Part shown: positions 60,664-64,000 of the stretch, piece by piece
Position numbering within the stretch: the first letter of the stretch is position 1
How the letters are laid out: each line of letters opens with the position of its first letter
Source: Flavobacterium sp.
GTDB taxonomy: Bacteria > Bacteroidota > Bacteroidia > Flavobacteriales > Flavobacteriaceae
Length of the DNA stretch: 64,000 nt
Assembly (NCBI RefSeq): GCF_035195345.1
Contig: NZ_CP136574.1
Location: 2,657,871-2,721,870, forward strand
Direction: 5' to 3'
Translations under genes and position numbers: made by a program
The notes under the pieces: model-generated
What the model was told of the DNA's origin: nothing
Seen by the model: only the letters and a program-made list of their open reading frames with translations
Databases searched by the model: none

Positions 60664-61403
60664 TGATTAAGAAATTAGTTGCTATTGTTGCCTTGATGGG
60701 TTTGTTTTCTTGTAATAATGAAGAAGTTTTATTGCCACAAGAAAGTGTTTCGGTTATGAAAGATATAACGGATCATTCACCAATTTACATGTTCTTTAAA
60801 ACGGAAGAAAATCCAGATGACAAAGAAAAATTAGACACCATCATTGAGGTTAATCGTAAAAATTCGATTTCTTCTACCAATTGGGTTTTTAATATCGACA
60901 AACGTTTGCCTTTGAAATTAGTCATTCCAGAACTAATGGAATTGCAGGACAAGAAGAAAAGTAGTTCGCATTCAAAATCAGGAACAATGAATGTTTTTAC
61001 TTATTCAGATAGTGTGGCAAAAAATTTAGCTTTTTTTCCATTTACAGATGTTCAATTTAAATACAGCAAGCATTTTTCTAAATTTTTCATTAAAAAACAC
61101 GCCGAACATTATAGAAATTATCACAATTTCACGGTAAATTTTAATAAAGACAATAAAATTACAGTGGATGGAAACGATATTTCGCGTGAAGAATTTATCG
61201 ATTTTATCAAAGAATTTGCCGATTTTACTAGTGATGGTAAAATTACGATGCTGCACTTGAATTTTGATAACCGCTTAACGTATGACGAATACATTCAAAA
61301 TAAAATTTTGGCATGGAAAGCAACAAACAATGAAATTCAATTGTCTTCTTTTGAGTTTGTGTATGATGAGAAGAAATTGCCAGAATGTGGGTGTAAGTTG
61401 TAG
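60663..61403 (+). CDS. Lipoprotein of unknown function coupled to folP
   Basis: A 246-residue lipoprotein: signal peptide with lipobox GLFSC (Cys 17). The mature part is polar with DKRLPLKLVIPELMELQDKKKSSSHSKSGTM, a middle FFPFTDVQFKYSKHFSKFF and a C-terminal KLPECGCKL. It shares TAATG with the folP stop, so it is translated with it, yet no folate role is visible. I do not recognise a family. Confidence 0.75.
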   Translation: MIKKLVAIVALMGLFSCNNEEVLLPQESVSVMKDITDHSPIYMFFKTEENPDDKEKLDTIIEVNRKNSISSTNWVFNIDKRLPLKLVIPELMELQDKKKSSSHSKSGTMNVFTYSDSVAKNLAFFPFTDVQFKYSKHFSKFFIKKHAEHYRNYHNFTVNFNKDNKITVDGNDISREEFIDFIKEFADFTSDGKITMLHLNFDNRLTYDEYIQNKILAWKATNNEIQLSSFEFVYDEKKLPECGCKL

Positions 61404-61429
61404 GTTGGGAGTAGGAAGTAGGGAGTTTT
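61401..61429. repeat. Quasi-periodic GGGAGTAGGAAGTAGGGAG tract, left arm
   Basis: Short purine-rich tract at the end of the preceding lipoprotein gene; inverted to 61946-61980. Confidence 0.6.
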
Positions 61430-61450
61430 CAAAATGAGTAAATAGGTTTT

Positions 61451-61939
61451 ATGAAGTACATTTTTCTTTTAATTTTATTATCAAATTTTAATTCAATTGC
61501 TCAAGTTACTGAGGGTGAAATTTTATTTGAAAATAATATCAAGTTACATTGGACAATAAAAACTTTTAACGAAAAGGAACATCAAATTAAAATTTGTAAA
61601 AACGATTTTGGTGTTCAATATATTTGTGCAATTGATAATGCTATTTGGTATGGCTCAGATATTCCTGTAGATAAGCCTAAAAATCAATTGACTAATTTGG
61701 TTTTAGAAATTGGAAAAAATAAGATTATTTTGGATGTCTCATCAATGTTTAATCCAAATTTCAGTGGCGAATTATCAAAACATCAATTTAAAATTGTAAA
61801 AGAAGGAAATCAATATATTTTATATGGTTTCTTTTCTGATGGAGCAGGAACTTATACAGCACATTGGAAAATTGTTGATACTATTACGATAAGAGCAGTT
61901 ATATCTAATTTAGAAGAATATTTTTCTTGGCAAAATTAA
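61451..61939 (+). CDS. Small secreted protein, function unknown
   Basis: A 162-residue protein with a signal peptide ending NSIAQ, then a compact domain: VTEGEILFENNIKLHWTI, two Cys about 10 residues apart (KICKNDFGVQYICAID) and SGELSKHQFKIVKEGNQYILYGFFSDGAGTYTAHWKI. It stands between two inverted purine/pyrimidine tracts. No family recognised. Confidence 0.72.
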   Translation: MKYIFLLILLSNFNSIAQVTEGEILFENNIKLHWTIKTFNEKEHQIKICKNDFGVQYICAIDNAIWYGSDIPVDKPKNQLTNLVLEIGKNKIILDVSSMFNPNFSGELSKHQFKIVKEGNQYILYGFFSDGAGTYTAHWKIVDTITIRAVISNLEEYFSWQN

Positions 61940-61945
61940 CGACTT

Positions 61946-61980
61946 AAAAACTCCCAACTTCCTACTTCCAACTCCCTACT
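61946..61980. repeat. Quasi-periodic tract, right arm, overlapping rlmH stop
   Basis: AAAACTCCCAACTTCCTACT followed by CCAACTCCCTAC: nearly the reverse complement of 61401-61429. The rlmH stop codon lies in it. Confidence 0.6.
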
Positions 61981-62449
61981 GATGATGATACGGTTCATTT
62001 CTCAAAATCGTAAATCCTCTATAAATTTGTTCGATTACAAATAATCGTACCATTTGATGTGAAAACGTCATTTCTGATAACGAAACTTTGCCTTGTGCTT
62101 TTTGGTAAACAGTTTCGCTAAATCCATACGGACCGCCGATTACAAATACTAACGTTTTAGTTCCAGCATTCATTTTCTTTTGTAAAAAGTCCGAGAAACC
62201 AACACTGCTCAAGGTTTTTCCGTTTTCATCTAGTAAAATTAAATGATCGGTTGGGGTGATTTTGGATAAAATCAATTCGCCTTCCTTTTCTTTTTGTTGG
62301 GCTTCCGATAAATTTTTTACGTTTTTGATATCCGGAATAATTTCCAAATCAAATTTCACGTAAAACGACAATCGCTTGGTGTAATCATCAATTAAGGTTT
62401 GTAACGATTTATTATCGGTTTTCCCAATAGTTAAAAGGCGGATGTTCAT
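61976..62449 (-). CDS. rlmH: 23S rRNA (pseudouridine(1915)-N(3))-methyltransferase
   Basis: A 157-residue SPOUT methyltransferase that modifies helix 69 of 23S rRNA. Seen: LTIGKTDNKSLQTLIDDYTKRL near 5, ILLDENGKTLSSVGFSDFLQ near 72, FVIGGPYGFSETVYQKA near 100 with the SAM-binding knot, and FSHQMVRLFVIEQIYRGFTILRNEPYHH at the end. Complete. Own promoter. Confidence 0.96.
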   Translation of the reverse strand: MNIRLLTIGKTDNKSLQTLIDDYTKRLSFYVKFDLEIIPDIKNVKNLSEAQQKEKEGELILSKITPTDHLILLDENGKTLSSVGFSDFLQKKMNAGTKTLVFVIGGPYGFSETVYQKAQGKVSLSEMTFSHQMVRLFVIEQIYRGFTILRNEPYHHQ

Positions 62450-62463
62450 AGGATTAGTTTTTG

Positions 62464-62471
62464 CAAAAATA
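62464..62471 (-). promoter_or_regulatory. -7 box of rlmH
   Basis: TATTTTTG on the minus strand, exact TAnnTTTG, 14 bases before the ATG. Confidence 0.6.
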
Positions 62472-62482
62472 ATAGCGTAAAA

Positions 62483-62514
62483 CGAAAAATCACTCTTTTT
62501 AGGAGTGATTTTCT
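62483..62514 (-). terminator. Terminator after the 62518 gene
   Basis: AAATCACTC/GAGTGATTT stem with loop TTTTTAG-type; T-run on the minus strand right after the stop. Confidence 0.82.
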
Positions 62515-62517
62515 ATA

Positions 62518-63987
62518 TTATTCAATTTTCTCTACTTCTTTAAAATCGACTTCGCAAGCGTAAGAGAAAAGTTTTTCTTTCTTAATGATATCAGCAGTTC
62601 CTTCAGGAAGCATTTCTTCCCAACCAGTTTCGCCTTTACAAATCATTTTAAGTATTTTTCTGGAGAAAATATCTAAGTTCTTTTCTTCGTAATCTTTAAT
62701 GTCAATTACTTTTCCGTTGAATTTAAAGAACTTATACAATTCTTTCATTCGTGGGTGTACTTTTAAGTTTTCAGAAGTAACAACATTTCCATTGTCATCT
62801 TTCATCGGATATAAATACACTTTTAAATCGCGATAAAATAATTTACCAAAGGCTTCTAAAATTCCACCAGATAAATGACGGTAATATTTTTCATCGAAAA
62901 TTTCCACTAAATTATTAACACCCATGGCTAATCCCATACGCGCTTTAGAATAATTTGAGAAATATTCTACTACTTTGAAATACTCTTGGAAATTAGAAAT
63001 CATTACGTTTTTACCTAAATTACAAAGTAATTCGGCTCTATCTAAGAAATCGCGTTCGTCAATTTCTCCTTCTGCTTTTAAGTTGGAAAGCGTAATTTCA
63101 AAAACAACAAACGTATTTTCTTCTGCTACTTTATTTTCTTTAATAAACATGTTGTATGATTCTTCATACATATCCATATTTACTTTAGTAACGGGTCTAA
63201 AACTTCCTCTTAAAGCTAAGATGTTTTTCTTGTATAAAACCGCTGCTGGAAGTATGTTTTTTCCATCAGGACCAAACATTACGGCATCTGTCATGCCATT
63301 TTTAACCAATTGCAAACTCATCAAACGATTGTCAACATTAGCAAAACGTGGACCTGAGAAATTTACCGTATCAATTTCTAATTGATCTTTATCTAAATGG
63401 TCGTATAAATAACGAAGTAATTTTTTTGGATCGTTGTATTTGTAAAAAGCGCCGTAAATCAAGTTTACCCCTAAAATCCCTAAGGTTTCTTGTTGTAATT
63501 TGGCATCATTTTCTTTAAATCGGATGTGAAGAATAATTTCGTTATAATCTTCATCGGGTTCAACTTGATATACAATTCCTACCCAACCATGTCCTTTAAA
63601 TTGTTTTGCAAAATCAATCGTAGCTACGGTATTTGCGTAACTAAAGAACAATTTATTAGGATGTTTGTCTCGGCTTAAACGTTGTTCTACAAGATTAATT
63701 TCATGTGTTAACATTTTACGAAGACGACTTTCAGTTACATAACGACCGTCTGCTTCTTCGCCATAAATAGCATCGCTAAAGTCTTTGTCATATGCTGACA
63801 TTGCTTTTGCAATAGTACCAGAGGAAGCTCCAGCTCTAAAAAAGTTACGCACTGTTTCTTGTCCTGCACCAATTTCAGCAAACGTTCCATAGATGTTTTC
63901 ATTAAGGTTGATTCTTAATGCTTTATCTTTAATGGAAGGGATTTGCTCAATCTCTTTATCTCCGCGAACTTTAATATCTGTAACCAT
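62518..63987 (-). CDS. Conserved cytoplasmic protein of unknown function (Bacteroidetes family)
   Basis: A 489-residue soluble protein with no signal peptide or span. It begins MVTDIKVRGDKEIEQIPSIK and contains ETVRNFFRAGASSGTIAKAMSAYDKDFSDAIYG, LRKMLTHEINLVEQRLSR, TKVNMDMYEESYNMFI and LHLS-type strands. Members are highly conserved in Flavobacteriaceae and are often mislabelled TonB-dependent receptor or nicotinate-nucleotide adenylyltransferase; neither fits (no barrel, no HxGH motif that I can see). Role unknown. Starts 14 bases from the window edge. Confidence 0.8.
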   Translation of the reverse strand: MVTDIKVRGDKEIEQIPSIKDKALRINLNENIYGTFAEIGAGQETVRNFFRAGASSGTIAKAMSAYDKDFSDAIYGEEADGRYVTESRLRKMLTHEINLVEQRLSRDKHPNKLFFSYANTVATIDFAKQFKGHGWVGIVYQVEPDEDYNEIILHIRFKENDAKLQQETLGILGVNLIYGAFYKYNDPKKLLRYLYDHLDKDQLEIDTVNFSGPRFANVDNRLMSLQLVKNGMTDAVMFGPDGKNILPAAVLYKKNILALRGSFRPVTKVNMDMYEESYNMFIKENKVAEENTFVVFEITLSNLKAEGEIDERDFLDRAELLCNLGKNVMISNFQEYFKVVEYFSNYSKARMGLAMGVNNLVEIFDEKYYRHLSGGILEAFGKLFYRDLKVYLYPMKDDNGNVVTSENLKVHPRMKELYKFFKFNGKVIDIKDYEEKNLDIFSRKILKMICKGETGWEEMLPEGTADIIKKEKLFSYACEVDFKEVEKIE

Positions 63988-64000
63988 GGTTTTTATTAAA

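Noticed and set aside
1..64000. CRISPR arrays, tRNA or rRNA genes, transposase genes, phage genes
   Set aside because: I read both strands for regularly spaced repeats, TTCGAATC-type tRNA arms and transposase motifs and saw none; a tRNAscan or CRISPR finder run would settle it.

Overview
The window looks like a chromosomal segment of a member of the Flavobacteriaceae (Flavobacterium or a close relative). The support is low GC content, genes preceded by TAnnTTTG-type -7 boxes instead of clear Shine-Dalgarno sites, type IX secretion (PorQ plus two cargo proteins with C-terminal sorting domains), and lineage-typical neighbours (porQ-cmk; rlmD with DUF6452 and DUF6048; rho with DUF4293; DUF1599 and a BT_3928-type protein near tpiA). 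I see no tRNA, rRNA, CRISPR array or transposase gene. Most of the window is ordinary core genome; the unusual material sits at 1-1078, 26.6-31.0 kb, 46.7-47.4 kb and 50.4 kb.

Layout. 1-1078: the tail of a C5 DNA methyltransferase and a restriction endonuclease whose active-site pattern resembles the EcoRII-C/Ecl18kI group, directly coupled to parC. 1.1-5.6 kb: parC and fhs. 5.6-9.9 kb (minus): TerC-type membrane protein, a lipoprotein, murQ with a PH-domain and a small membrane protein, a ZIP metal transporter and a methyltransferase. 10-19.1 kb: rRNA methyltransferases (a THUMP enzyme and rlmD), a secreted Ntn hydrolase next to a PsiE-like protein, ornithine aminotransferase with a four-cysteine insert, and small envelope proteins. 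19.2-22.8 kb: a diheme cytochrome-like lipoprotein and a T9SS-exported FG-GAP/ASPIC protein in one transcription unit. 22.9-25.9 kb: rmuC, a thioesterase and a pseudouridine synthase.

25.9-33 kb is a vitamin B12 uptake locus: ATPase (btuD-like), permease (btuC-like), binding lipoprotein (btuF-like), a TonB C-terminal protein, and a cobalamin riboswitch in front of a BtuB-like receptor. The locus is interrupted and peppered by a family of CACATAG/CTATGTG inverted repeats. One set brackets a GxxExxY nuclease-fold gene lodged between the ATPase and the permease; another copy has landed between the riboswitch and btuB. I regard this repeat plus GxxExxY module as the best candidate for an undescribed mobile or repeat-associated system in the window.

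33-46.6 kb: an ECF sigma / anti-sigma-like / DUF4252 operon, an alpha/beta hydrolase, an M48 protease, an MFS transporter, lon, porQ, cmk, and an Mla-type lipid transport trio (mlaE-mlaF-mlaD). 46.7-48.7 kb: a collapsed Ig-like/OmpA lipoprotein pseudogene, a gene-free stretch full of hairpins, and a T9SS cargo protein. 48.9-64 kb: lpdA, an MsbA-type exporter, truA, a phosphodiesterase, rho, tpiA with two thioredoxin-fold partners, DUF1599, folP, rlmH and a conserved cytoplasmic protein of unknown function.

Several families of stereotyped intergenic DNA recur: hairpin terminators built on CCGA/TCGG stems, a palindrome containing the AAATCTGTGTTCC arm, and short quasi-periodic tracts at gene edges.
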